Assembly (NCBI GenBank): GCA_021234155.1
Contig: JAJEKV010000010.1
Coordinates: 10,964,511-11,028,510 of the forward strand
Length of the DNA stretch: 64,000 nucleotides
Reading direction: 5' to 3'
Source of the DNA: Isoetes taiwanensis
Lineage: Eukaryota > Streptophyta > Lycopodiopsida > Isoetales > Isoetaceae
Positions 10,890 through 23,205 of the stretch are shown here, piece after piece (position 1 is the first letter of the stretch; every line of letters begins with the position of its first letter). The notes below the pieces were generated by a model. It saw only the letters and a program-made list of their open reading frames with translations. It had not been told where the DNA came from and did not search any database. A program made the translations under genes and the position numbers.

Positions 10890-12650
10890 TATTATAATGT
10901 TATAGCGTGTGTCTTCAATGGAGCCCTAGATCGGACGATCAAGGATTTGATTGACCAACGGTGGAGATGATGTGTGCGTGTCTTCAACTAAAGTTTTATC
11001 TTGACCATGGCTCCAATATGATTCACTCAATCCGACAGTCAAATGATGAAAGAGAAAAGGGAAAAAGGAAAAGGGGAAGGGAAAAGGAGAGAAGGAAAAG
11101 GAAAAGAGAGAGAGAAAGGACAAAAGGAAAAAAGGAAAAGGGAAAAGGAGAAATAAGAATATGAAAAAATAAAAAACGAAAAAGGAAAAATAGAAAACAA
11201 AAAAGGGGAAGAAGGAAAAGGAACAAAAAAGGGTAAGGAAGGGGAAAACAAAAAGAGAAGGAGAAAAGGGAAAAAGGGAAGATAAAATGACTGATGGCCA
11301 AAATTCACTCAATCCGATAGTCAAAAAAAGGAAATGGGAAAAGGAAAAAGGAAAAGGGGAAGGGAAAAAAGGAAGAGGGAAATAAAGATAAAGGGAAACA
11401 AAAATAAGACAAAAAAAAATGGAAAAGGAAAAAAAGAAAAGGAAAGAGGGAAAAGGAAAAAAAGAAGGAAAGAAGGAAAAAGGTAAAAAGGGTAAAAGTG
11501 AAAAAGAAATGAAGTGAAAAGAAGTAAAGGAAAAAAAAAATAAAAACTAGGAAGGACGAAAAGGGAATTAGAAAGGATGAAAAAGGAAAGATGGGAAAAG
11601 GAAAGGAAAAGGAAATAGAAAAGGGGACAGAAAAGGAGAGGTAAAAGGGCACTGGGAAAAGGGTAAGAAAGTAAGGTGGGAAAAGGAGAAAAAGTTAAGG
11701 GAAAATAAGAAAAGGTGGGAAGAAGGGGACAAACAAAGCGCATGGGAAAAGTGAAATGGAAAAGAAAAAGAAAAAGAGAGGGAGGAAAGGGGCAAAAGAG
11801 AATCTGGGAAAAGGGCACGAGGAAAAGGCTAAAAGGGAAAGGGCGTGGAAAAAATGAGAAGAGAGAAAGGGTGAAGAAAGAGGAAAAGGGAAGCAAAAAG
11901 AGTATCTAGAAAAAGGGTGAGGAAAAAGATGGAACAGAAAAGGAGGAAGGGGAAAAGGGCATGGGACAAAATGGAGGAAGAAAAGGGTGAGTAAAGGGGA
12001 AAAAGAAAGGAAAAAAGAGCATGGTAAAGGGAAAAGTAACAAGAAAAACAAGAAAGGAGAAATTGGAAAGGCAAAAAGGGGGAGGAGGATGGGGAAAGAA
12101 GGCAAAGAGGCACATAAAAAAAGTTGAGAAAAAGGAATAGAAAGAGGCATATGAAAAGGGAAAGGGAAAGGGAAAATGAAAAGGAAGCGGGAAAGGAAAG
12201 GAAAGGGAAAAAGGGCACGGGGAAAAGCGAAAGGGTGGGGAAAGGATGAAATAGGAATGTAAAGTTGAAAGGACAAGGGAAGCAGAAAAGGGAATGTAAA
12301 GGTGAAAAAGGGCACGAAGAAAAGAGGAGAGGGAAATGGGAAAAGAGATGGAAAAAATGGCACATGATCAAGAGGAAGAGGGTGGGGAAAGGAAGAAAAA
12401 GGGCACATAAAAAGGTGAGCAAAAGAGAACGAAAAAAAATGCATGGGAAACAGAAAAGAGAAAAAGAATAGGAAAAGGAAAAGGAAGGGAAAAAACAAAA
12501 GGAAAAATAGAAAGAGCTAGGGAAAGATAAAAAAGAAAGGAAAAAAACCCATCAAAAAAAAAGAGAAAGGGAAAAAGGGGAAGGGGAAAGGGAAGGTAAA
12601 GGGAGGGACAAGGGGATTAAAAAAAGGAAAAGAGAGAGAATGAAAAAATG
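9770..12650 (+). repeat. Giant homopurine tract (GGGAAAA-type)
   Basis: About 2.8 kb in which the plus strand is nearly all A and G, broken only by the Helitron B leader (about 10,760-11,040). Units such as GGGAAAAGGGAAAAAGG vary without a fixed period. Homopurine mirror-repeat stretches of this kind can form triplex (H-DNA). The six-frame translations give only K/R/E/G on one strand and F/P/L/S on the other, so I reject all ORFs here as genes. Confidence 0.9.
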
Positions 12651-12720
12651 GTAGAATGAATAGGTTTTTGTCCGCACAGATTCTTAATTTATGCCCAGCA
12701 ACGCTGGGCACCATTACTAG
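10890..12720 (+). mobile_element. Non-autonomous Helitron, copy B, in tandem with A
   Basis: Begins directly at the CTAG end of copy A with TATTATAATGTTATAGCGTG, so it lacks the first few bases of a standard TC start. It ends with the same hairpin (12,692-12,710) and CTAG at 12,717-12,720 before a T. The 5' leader (10,890-11,030) and much of the purine block are closely similar to copy A, down to the spacer that reads GATGGCCAAAATTCACTCAA in both (9921 and 11,294). The purine block is longer here (about 11,040-12,650). Head-to-tail Helitron pairs are known for the superfamily. Both copies are cargo-only. Confidence 0.68.
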
Positions 12721-13218
12721 TCATATTTAAAGTGGTGTTGAAAGACCATGCTACAAAACAATATCGAATTAATAATCATGGAACATTAGAAAACCAACAT
12801 GAATGACCACCGTTGATGTTAGAAACCATAAAATAAACTAGGTTTGGTTTTGAAAAGCCACGCTATAACAAAAAATCAACATGAATAATCACATACTAGT
12901 TATAAAAACCACTATGTTATGTGGTTTTTATTAAGAATGAAATTTTTATTATAAAAAATCACATCTATAGTGGTTTGTCAGTGGTTTATTTTAGTGGTTA
13001 AACTTTTGGGTGTCTTGTGCGAGGAGAGAAGTCATGGCGACATAGGAGCATATAGAAACCGGAGGGAAGACCACCACGACCTTGCAGCCCAGCAGCTCAA
13101 GCGAATGTCATGCAACGTCAACAAAAGGAGTGCAACCAAGCTAGGCAACCACAAAGCACCTAAGGCTGACCAGGACGAGCTTCTAGCTCCCTTGCACCAG
13201 CAGGAGAACTTTCATTAG
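12721..13218. other. No recognisable gene
   Basis: Flank between Helitron B and the chromovirus LTR. It holds short inverted motifs around AGTGGT / ACCACT (12,900-12,990) and one 82-codon open frame at 12,970-13,218 with no recognisable domain. Confidence 0.4.
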
Positions 13219-14793
13219 TGTGACGTCCCCTATTCGTATACGGTGCACTCACCGTATACAAACAGGAGTTCATCCCCCATACCACCCATTACCGATACAG
13301 GGGACCTCCACATAGCACGGCTACGTAACGAGTCCCCGTGGAAGAGTGAAGGGTCATTTTACCCCGCTCCCTCGTGGCCTACCTAGCCGCGAAGCGAAAC
13401 ATACACGCCGTAAGATACAACATAATCACATATCCACCTCGAAGGGTGGTGCATCAACATCTGCATAGACAATGATCAGCATCATACATATGGTCCTACC
13501 TGGCCTCGCCTTCAAGGGATGACTGACGCTTGGGTCTCCGTGAGTTCATTGCGCATGCAAATTCATGGCAATGGATTTAGGCGGCATAAGAACATGGCAT
13601 AGGGTTGTCCACTCCATCCGCCCCTCCCCCGCACACTTTGCGTAGTAGGGTCTGAAAAGTGTTGGGACTCGGGACAGAAGCTCCACCTGGATGCATAGCC
13701 AAAAGGGCTATTCCCCGGGTTGCATCTCCCCGCCCGATGGGGCAGTAGGGATCACTTCCTCCGTGAGGTCTACATGTGACTCAAGGTGACTAGAGGGCCA
13801 CTGCCCTTATTCGACTGAACCCACTGAAAAGTGTACACCACTTCACAGGTGTCGAGCCCATGCCTTACCCGCACTCAGTGGTAAGCCATTAGACCTAGTC
13901 ACAATGATCCCCCCAGAGGCCTTACACACCCGGAGGGATCGCTCAAGAGTCGAACACTAACCTCCTTCTTAGCCGGGCCGCCCTTCACCCACAACCCGTG
14001 TGTGTGGTTCTTGTACACAGGCCGAATCTATAGTGTGCTAGAGAGGCTAATCTAGGAGCATCTACTACCAAGCTTTAGGTCTCTACCCCTCTTCCCAATA
14101 CAAGGAGTTCATAGAGGTACATCATCCATATACATCACAGAAGAACTAAAGAACTAGATCTAATCTATATCATAGAGTTAGGTTCTTTAGTTAGAGTCTG
14201 GTATCTAGGGATCTAGATGGCTGCTATGGGCAATTTAATAGGCTAAACCTACTGATTCAATGACTAGAAGATGGTTTAGACTATTTAATTGACTCAATAC
14301 CTGATCCTTGAGTTGCTCCTCCTGACCTGAGTTTGACCATCCTGCTGAACTGCTCGAATCAAAGGAAACTAATGGTGCAATTCGCTCAGACAGAGTCTGG
14401 AAGGCGGTTTTGGCTCTTGAAGCAGCCAAAACAGAGCTCTAAAACCCTAGGAACGAAAATGGCCACATTAGGGTTTCTCCTACCTAAATAGACAAGGGGG
14501 TTAGGCTAGGGTTTCTAATTATCCCTTTTGGCATGTGGGATAATCGGGAATGGGCCCACTTGCCTTTAATGGCTAGGTGGCCAAATGTGCCCACATGGAA
14601 AGGTGTGCACCTTAATAAATGTGCACATTGGTAAATGTGCACATTAATAACAATGCACATTCCTAGCAAGTTGCCCCCTAGGGGCTACCCACCTGGCTAC
14701 ATGTCGGCGTACACGTCAGTCGGAGTGGCGTGTACGCGTGACGAGGCAGTACAGTATACGTCCTGGGACCGTATACTGTGCTGGAACGTCACA
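13219..14793 (-). repeat. 3' LTR of the chromovirus
   Basis: 1575 bp, bounded by TGTGACGTCCCC on the plus strand at 13,219 and ACGTCACA ending at 14,793, so it has TG...CA ends within an 8-bp inverted repeat. It matches the LTR at 37,065-38,637 over its full length in the same orientation and that at 42,760-44,301 in reverse. A polypurine tract abuts its right edge, which fixes it as the 3' LTR of a minus-strand element. The TATA-like segment seen in the third LTR (TATATAAG) is degenerate here (CTATTTAGG on the minus strand). Confidence 0.9.
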
Positions 14794-14806
14794 TTCTCCC
14801 CACCTT
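14794..14806 (-). other. Polypurine tract
   Basis: Minus strand reads AAGGTGGGGAGAA immediately before the LTR's TGTGACG. The matching AAGATGGGGAGAA precedes the third LTR at 42,747-42,759. It would prime plus-strand DNA synthesis. A second near copy, AAGGTGGGGAGA, lies about 40 bp further in, and the same doubling is seen in the third copy at 42,707-42,719. Confidence 0.8.
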
Positions 14807-15107
14807 GAAATGATGCTGTCCGCAGCATCATGGGTCTCCCCACCTTGGAGTCTTCCTAATCTGCAATCAACCTGATGCATACAATATACTACTATAATAT
14901 TTACACCTTTATCAAGATTACCTTAAGGTAGTATAAAACGTTATTACTTCATTAACTTATGAAATAACTTATCGATTCGTAACATCATTAAACAAGTTAT
15001 TCAATAGTTTACTTATCGCGACAATTAAGTTTATCAAAAGTTTAACATTTCATATCTATAATTATTGTTCGAGGTACTCTTCATTCCTTGCAACACATTC
15101 CAACAAA

Positions 15108-15950
15108 CACTACCACCCCAAAACTAGGTCCACATGTTGTTTTCCAGTGTCTTTTTTGCAAAAAAACAACACCAAAAAACTACGTGTTGTTTTTTGTCCG
15201 GATTTGCTAGAAATGATGTGTAGTTTTTAGCAAAATTTTTATACATGTAGTTTTTGTTGCCAAAAGTCTACACGTAGAGTTTTGTCAAGATTATCTACAC
15301 GTAGGAATTACATGTGTGTCTACATGTTGTTTTTTAGAAGTAGATGTGGTTTTCAAATGTTGCTTTTTCTAAAATAGACATGTGGTTCTTAATAAAACCT
15401 AAAAGGTCCATATGTAGTTTTTAACTATTGTTTTGTATGAAAAAAACACTAAAAAACTACGTATAGAATTTTGTCCGATTTTGCTAGAAACTACACGTAG
15501 TTTCTTTGTTTTTTTTTTTTAACTATGTTGTTTCTAAATGTTGTTTTCTTAAAAAAGTGATATGTGTTTTCTAGGAAGAATGTGGTTTTTTGTAAACTCT
15601 GTTGTTTCTAAGTGTTGTTTTCTTAATAAAATAATATGTGTTTTTTAAGAAGAATGTGGTTTTTTTTTAACTCTGTTGTTTCTAAGTGTTGTTTTCTTAA
15701 CAAAATGACAGGTGCTTTTTAAAAAAAATGTGGTTTTTTTTTTAATTATGTTGTTTCTAAGTGTTTTTTTTTTTAATATTGATACATGTTTTTTAGGAAA
15801 AGTGTGGTTTTTAAGAAATAACTATTGTTTTCAAGTGTTATTTTTCTCACAAAAGAAGAATGTTGATCCATAGATTTATATAAAATGAACATGCATAGAT
15901 TTACAGATATATAGATTTATATAAAAAGAAGAATGTTGATACATAAATTT
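15108..15950. repeat. Left subterminal repeat region of the CACTA element
   Basis: Dense short repeats on a GTAGTTTTT / TGTTGTTTTC theme, for instance CTACACGTAG and TACATGTTGTTTTT, with T-runs. They mirror in reverse complement the AAAAACTACAC repeats at the right end. In CACTA elements such arrays bind the element's own proteins; here that is inference. Confidence 0.65.
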
Positions 15951-18900
15951 TTTTTTGTAGCAAAATTTGCTTGCTGCCATTGATATCCTAAAACAAATTT
16001 ACAAGATTTATACATTCCCCAGATCCATGTATCCGCACATTTGCCACAAATCCAACCCAATTGAACAAAACTTAAGCTACCGCCTATATCCAAGTTTATT
16101 TGCCACAAATCTAATCGATTTGTTAGAAGGCAAAGCCGAAGCAACATGATAAAAAATTTGACAACTCCAGCAGAGCTGAATACAAAAATGATCTGACATA
16201 GAATAGATTGGAAGCTCCAAGAACGGGAAAAGAGGTGGAATCTAGAAGATGGGGTAGAAATAAAAGGTAGATAAGACCTTAAGTAGGGTATCCGCCTTCC
16301 CGTGCGAGCCCCGCCACATGCATTTGCAACTAGGTCGAATAGAAGATTTGGCAAAAAAAATTGCAACGAAAACCACAAAGCAAAGAACAAAACTTGCAAG
16401 TAACCCACAATTTTTGGACTCCAAGATTATTTTAAGCCAAGCTTTTCAAACAGGAAATATTCGATGTAGATTTTGCGTGCACTTGCCTCATATCTATGAT
16501 AATCGGGTCCTGTGTCACATCCGGCGCAGGCTAAGATCTTCAATCTCATCTGCACAAAGCTTCAAAAAGGTGAGAAACTATAAGTTAATGAATCGAAAAT
16601 ATGGAGCAGATCTGAGCAGCTAAAGACCTGGTTTGGTTTTGGTCAGATGGTCCCAAACAGAGGGCCCTTTTCCGCCCTCATGTGCAGCCCCTTCGAACTG
16701 GATATGGAGGTTTTTTTTATGAGGAATTAAGAAGAAAGGAAAGTAATTTTAACAGAAAGCAATAGTATTCTGTCTCAATTGCAGCGGAAGCATTGGAGTT
16801 CCTTTGCTGTAAGATTACACTGCTTCAGCTGTTAAGACTACACTGCTTCAGCTGTTAAGATTACAAAGCTAAATCGGCTTGTGGCTTTGACGATTATACT
16901 ACTCCAGCCTAACACTAATCCGTGCATTTGAGCGTAAAATTCCTATTGTGTTGGCCCTGACCAAATCCAGGCAGATTCCGGAGGCAACTTCCTGCAGACA
17001 GATTCTGGAGGCAACATCCTATCGGCCTGGTACCCATCTAACCATGATTAGGCCAATAATCTGATGTAGCCGCAGTTGTTAACAAAGTTACCATGTTTCG
17101 TTCTGAAGTTCAATTCATTCTTAGAGTAAGCTGAAGCATGTAGCCTTTTGTTGGGCCATAATTCCAGCCAAGATTTGTTTCAGTCAAGATTCGTACAGGA
17201 GTAGTTAAGAACGAACCAAATTGGCGGAAAACGTAGTTTTTGTCGGGCATTTTGGTGCAAGCACGCGAAAAAAGCCGGCAAAAGACCTTGAATTTTGGAC
17301 ATGTGAGATGGTCGGGATGCTTTAGGGCTAATCCCCGAAGATTTCAGCAGCCCCCGCAAAGACGCCTTTGAGCAACCCGATTCTTGCAGACTTTTTGATG
17401 CTAGCAGGCTATGGAGAAATGGTAATGATGCAGCTCTAGTGCAAAATTCATAGCTAGAAATTTTCCTAAAGAAGGTGAGGAGACAGACCTGCAAAGTAGA
17501 GCTCAAAACCCTCGAATCCGCCAAAGCTCGTCGCCTATGGCCTCTCAGAATCACAAACTCCCTCATGCAGGGGAGCCATTTTTCCGTGAGTGGAGCTTTC
17601 CTTTGGCCAAGCTCTTGAAGAGCTCTTCCCCTGCTTTTGAAACGCTTTCGACCAAGATGGAGGGAAAGTGGAGATGACAAGGCCGCCGTGATTTCCGCCA
17701 TAGTCGCAGCCCCAAGAATGGACAACTCCACAAAGACGCTTTCCCTTATTCAATCTGAAGTTTCTACCTCGAATTGGCAAAAATGCATTACCCAATCCCC
17801 TAATAATCGGTATCACACTACGCTTTGGCACGATCCAACATAGAAGAACGGAAGAACAGGATAGAAGCGCAAAGCGGAAGGAGGAAGATGATCGGCGTAA
17901 TAGAAGCAAAGAAAAAGGGCTTTCCGCCTCCGCCATAACATGTTCCATCGAAAACTCAAAAAAAAAAGGACCAATCAGATTGAAGGGCTTGATCCAAATC
18001 GAGCCCTTGATTATGTTTTGATTATCAACGGCCATAAATCCTTTAAACTAAACACAAATTTACCATGCCTAAAGATTTATAGCAATACATGTATAACATC
18101 AAATAATTACAAACACGGTGTAAATTCATCACTTATTATTATAAAATGTGAAACTTCTTCCCCTTTTTGGGTTGCCCCCAGGGGGGCAACCCTCTTGTTG
18201 GAGGGTGGAGGACGATAGAAGGTTTTGCTTTATTTTAAGTATAATATGCCATAGAAAATTCTCAGATAGGCGGTTGTGATTGATTGTGCTTTTTAGGGTT
18301 TTGTGAGACTTAGTGACACTTAGACGCCAAGATTCATTTGGGATGACAGAGGCATCGGCGAGGGCGGCATCACGGGCAAATGCACGCAAGGCCTGTAATA
18401 TCTTCTACAATAATGGGAATGTTGTTTTCCCCTAAGTTTTAAGAATTTTGCGTATAAGAGATGAAATTTCTTGTCAAACTCCCAATATCGAAACCGATGT
18501 AGACATGGCGCCAATCTTCCCCGGCGTGGGCGAGTGAACTGAAATTGTCAAGAGCTTTGCAGCCAACCGGTTGAGAAATCCTAAAAATCTCGCATTCTTG
18601 TATGGGGCTTAGGTGTTGGTGTGTCGAGCATCGCTTGCCTTCTAATTGACCATAGCTATCCCTTTGCGCCCCCCAAATTCCAATTCCTTCCATTTCCGAC
18701 AAATTTTCGCTTTTTTTCCCGTTCTTCCTCCCGAAAAGAGCAAAGATCTTAATGTTTGTTAATATGCTCTCGTTTGAATGCAAACATGGTTGGATTTGTT
18801 TGATTGAGAGGCAAACATGGCCTTTTGCAGCAGATGGGTAATTAAAGTGCCCCACAAGAGCAGATTGAAGTGGAAAACAGAGCAATCAAGGGCAACTTGG

Positions 18901-21589
18901 GATGCATTAGTATCAAGCTAGAAAAACACAGTGTTATGGGCTTATTCCCAAGATTTAGTTCCATCAACGGCCTCTCTCACCGTCTGCATAGCCCCAATGA
19001 CCCACAAAACAAACCATTCATTTCTTACCGTGGAAGGTAACATGCTGCTTTGGTTTAGAATCCGTTTTTTCATCTAAGCAGGTCTAATCTGACAAATTTC
19101 CTCAAGGAATTCTCACATTTCAATTCAAAATAGGAGTCCCGGGTCATCTTGCTCCCCGGGTACTTTCTTTTTCTCGCTTCAAATTTGCTTGACCATTTAG
19201 GCTTTCCCGCTGCATAATCTAGCTTTGCATTAATATTGAAATGCCTTAATCTAATCAATGTGATATAAGACATAATCTCTCCGCTCTACTAGTTATATAG
19301 CAATTCTCAATCCTACGACTTTTAAATTCAGCTTGCACGAAGGTGAGACAGATACACACGTGACTCGCAGACCTTCAAAACCCGTGATTCAATTTGAACC
19401 GCCCACTTCCACCAAACTCATAAGCTTTTACTATTTAATCTATTTGTTAGAGAAAATACAAATCATGGAATGCTACACGAAATATGACATGAACCCAAGA
19501 TGGGTGTCGGGGCCTACCATATAAACTATCAAAGGACAAGCACAATTCAAATACAGGGTTTCAAGGTGCTACAAAGGGAGTTAATGCAATTGTTGATCTT
19601 GAATCGCACTCAAACAAGAATGATGCATTAGCCTTCTGAGCCCTTCATGTAAATCTATACATTCTATAAGATGGTTGTGGTATCTAGAGCCACATGACTT
19701 CTAATAACTATAGAAGAAGGCACATATAAAAAGAGCAAATAATAAACATGTATGCAACAAGTTTAGTGACAAATTGAATAATTTGAGGGGAATAGAAAAC
19801 CCTAACAATCTGCACAAAGCAAATAAGGCGAGAGTCACCACTAGCCATCCATAACAAGGCTATTGGACATGACAATGGATGTCAAGAACCCGTGAAATAC
19901 TAACCCATATGAGATATTACTAAGTTTCCATGAAAAATCCTGGTTACCTCATGTTTCAATATTGAATTCACAACGTGCTGAATATCAAGCTTCTCGAAAG
20001 CATCACGTATGCATAATAAGAAGAGTGTAGAGAAATCATCAAAACCTAACATCCATGTCCTAAGCAATACTAAAGAGAATTTTAAAATTATTTTATAACA
20101 AGCTACTATGATAGCATATTATGTGATTGCATAGGATCCCATTTATAATGCTTATGGGTCTAGGGGGTGAAAGGCAACAAGGACCACTAAATTTTTTGGA
20201 TGACCCATTTTCCGAACCTAGCCTATGCTATTATTTGTGCACTTAAAAGACTCATTCTAACAAGAAGAGGAGGAATAACCAAAACCAATTGGTTTATGAG
20301 ATACGTAACCAATACTAACAATGCTATGATATGCAAAGAAAATAACTTCACTCCGTGAAGGGGGTCCCAAAGAGGGGGTTATTCTCCACAAAATCTAGGG
20401 GTCCCAAAAGAGGGTGAATATGCTTCTTCTAACAAGTTGCAAATTGCCGGTGCAAATTCTTCATTTTTCTATCCCTTCGCCTTTTGCCATGTCACTGCCA
20501 TAGTTGCCATCTCGCATGCTCATGCCATGTCATCACCTATAACTTTTGTAAAAGTCACATTTTCAAAAAAGAAAGAAGTTTGGTTTCTCTCTCTTATGGC
20601 ACCTCATCATTTCCAAAGCCACATCATCTTGCTTGCCACTATTACCTACTTATTACACTAAAGAAATCTCCCTTTTCTTTTAATTGACCTAGTCATTTTC
20701 TATCTAAAGTGCATAAATGCTTAGTCATCATGCCACATAGCACACTATCCAAAGGAATGCCATGTCACCATAGTTCTCTAGGCAAATTCTTTTTGCTTTT
20801 CCACCCGCTCATCTTTTGCCACCTCAAAGACTCATCTTTACCACCTCATCATACACATGCCATGTCATCTTCCATAATTTTTGCAAAGAACAAATTTTGC
20901 AATCTCTCATAGCAAACATTCGTACTTATATGCTTCAAAAATTTTCAAAATAAACTAGTCCAAACTCATATTGCGCATATTTGCATGTTGTTTGAGACTA
21001 TTCTTGATCAGGTTTTGCAAATCAAGGCACAAATTTGACCACTTGCCCAATATCACAACTCCTTTTGGCACACCTCAGCCTTTGAATTTCTCAAAAACTC
21101 CATTAGCAACTCAAAAATCCTCATTTATTTTGGCTTTCATTGACCAAATTTTGCAACGACTTTGAACTCAATATCTCGTAGATCCGAGCTCGAATTGGCC
21201 AAAGTTTTCACCATTGCTTTCCAACAACTTTTCTATCGCTGTGAGTAATCAATAATCAAGAATCAATTTATCTCCGCATGCCACCTCGATTTGAGTACTC
21301 GCTACCATTTTCTAGAAATGGGAAAGGTATGAACATATGAACTTTTGAGCTATCCTATTGAAATTTTCTTGTATAGATTGATCGCCTTTAAGTGATCCGG
21401 AGGTTCTAACCCCAATTTGACCATAGTTTCAAGTTGGCTTCTTGTGTTTGATTGTTAAGCCAGCCAAGTTGAGGGTCAACATTATATTAGGACATATTTA
21501 AACCTCGTGTTAGTTGAAGTTGTGCAAAAACTACTTGATGATCCAAAAACTACTTGCTGATTTTCTTTCGTGATACCAATCGACAAAAT
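15951..21589. other. CACTA interior, no recognised gene
   Basis: Several frames of 60-180 codons occur, including minus-strand 15,917-16,408, 17,180-17,731, 17,535-18,035 and 18,439-18,885. One (minus strand from 16,424) starts with a hydrophobic segment like a signal anchor. None matches a transposase or any family I know. A GC-rich hairpin GGGTTGCCCCC / GGGGGGCAACCC lies at 18,168-18,192. CACTA elements often carry captured host fragments, which could explain the mixed texture. Confidence 0.35.
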
Positions 21590-21955
21590 TTCGATCCACT
21601 TTAAACTCGTTTTTTCTCCATCATCCCAGCCCAAATTCGGCAAAGTTTTTTCCCACATGTTCCTACAACTTTTCTCTGATAGTCTTTTAAAATTCATGCA
21701 AAATTGTTTAGTTAAACTCGAGATATCATCATTTGAGTGTGCAGACATTGTTTTGTTCCAAGGTAGTGCATGGCCAAATTTTCCTCCAACTTTGAACTCA
21801 ATTTTCTCAGACATTTCAGATCCAAATTGAGCCAAATTTTTTCATACATTTCACTACAACTTTTCGCTGGTTCTCCTCCAAAAATCATTTGAACAAGATC
21901 AACGCAGCTCGAGATATTTAGATCTGAGTGCAACTACCTCATTTTGCTTTAGGGA
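21590..21955. repeat. Two imperfect tandem units of about 190 bp
   Basis: Unit 1 (about 21,590-21,770) and unit 2 (about 21,775-21,955) share the order TTTTCTC...CAAATT..GCCAAA.TTTTT..CACAT..ACAACTTTTC...CTCGAGATAT. A partial third unit lies at about 21,170-21,245 (GATCCGAGCTCGAATTGGCC). Short ORFs on both strands here come from the repeat. Confidence 0.45.
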
Positions 21956-22090
21956 TCCTCATGTAATTGATGCCTTTTTGCATACATTTGGATAAAGATT
22001 GGTTGCCTTAAATCCCCGACAAAGAATGCGCTTTGTCGCTTCTTTTTGTTTGGATCCCATAGGCCAATTTGTCTCCGTGAACGATAAAAA

Positions 22091-22154
22091 ATCTATTCTG
22101 TTCTATTCTATTCTATTCTATTCTATTCTATTCTATTCTATTCTATTCTATTCT
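22091..22154. repeat. (TTCTA)n microsatellite
   Basis: About a dozen perfect copies of TTCTA, with one variant unit (TGTTCTA) near the left end. Confidence 0.95.
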
Positions 22155-22654
22155 TAAACAACCTGGAGGTTCTAACACACCATATCCATATAAAAGCATG
22201 CATATGAACTAACACACCTAAGAAGTGTCACCTTATATACGCCAGATCCCACAATGATTTAGTGGCCATGGGAGAGGAAGACAAGCCACATGAGTAAAGT
22301 TTTTAGAATGCATTAGAAATTATGACAAGGTCAATAATTCCAACTCTTTTGAGCTTCTATTCAAGACAATCAGATACAATTAGCTCTTTGATTTCTAATT
22401 GCCACAATGGAAGGAAAATAGATCCAAACCCATGTCCGCTGGCTTCCTATTGCTTTATGCCTTCAATCGCAACTTCTTGACCATGTTCCAAGTGCAAATC
22501 GACCAAAACTCGATCTCCATAACGTAAACCCTACAATAACCTAGCACCACATATGGTTTACGCTTCGCAGGTCGAAACGCGGTTGTTTTACAGATAACTA
22601 GATTGCGATAACTACGCAAAGACCATTTTTTAACATACATGTAATCCAATCATT

Positions 22655-23205
22655 ACGGTTGGAGCCTAGGTGGCGGTTTGAGCCACCTTGGCATGTTGGA
22701 GCCCACGCGGCATGGTTGAGCCAGCTTTGGCATGTTGGAGCCTAGGTGGCTGTTGGAGCCTAGGTGGTATGTTTGAGCCACCTCGCATGTTGGAGCCTAG
22801 GTGGCATTTTGGAGCCCACGCAGCATGTTTGAGCCACCTTGGCATGTTGGAGCCTAGGTGGGCATGTTTGAGCCACCTTTTCATGTTGGAGCCTAGGTGG
22901 TGAGTTTGAGCCACCTAGGCACGCTCGAGCCTAGGTGGCATGGTTAAGCCACCCAGGCATGTTGGAGCCTAGGTGGCGGTTTGAGCCTAGATGGCGGTTT
23001 GAGCCACCTTGACATGTTGAGCCTAGATGGCGGTTTGAGCCTAAGTGGCATGTTGGAGCCTAGGTGGCCACCTTGGCATGTTTGAGCCACCTTGGCATTT
23101 TTGAGCCACCTTGGCATGTTGGAGCCTAGGTGGCATGTTGGAGCCATCTTGGCATGTTTGAGCCACCTTGGCATGTTTGAGCCTAGGTGGCATGTTGGCT
23201 TGCCT
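22655..23205. repeat. Minisatellite of GGAGCCTAGGTGGC / GAGCCACCTTGGC units
   Basis: About 550 bp built from alternating GTTGGAGCCTAGGTGGCAT and GTTTGAGCCACCTTGGCAT blocks of roughly 17-20 bp. The two block types are partly reverse complements (GCCTAGGTGGC against GCCACCTNGGC), so the array could fold on itself. It is open in several frames and gives repetitive peptides (for example HLGSNMPRWLKHA on the minus strand). I regard these as by-products of the array. Confidence 0.85.

Noticed and set aside
9720-12714. Many long ORFs rich in Phe/Pro/Leu (minus) or Lys/Arg/Glu (plus)
   Set aside because: They are products of the homopurine tract, with no stop codons expected from such composition and no domain structure.
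9609-12720. Autonomous Helitron with Rep/helicase
   Set aside because: No replication initiator or helicase motif is present; only the ends support a Helitron.
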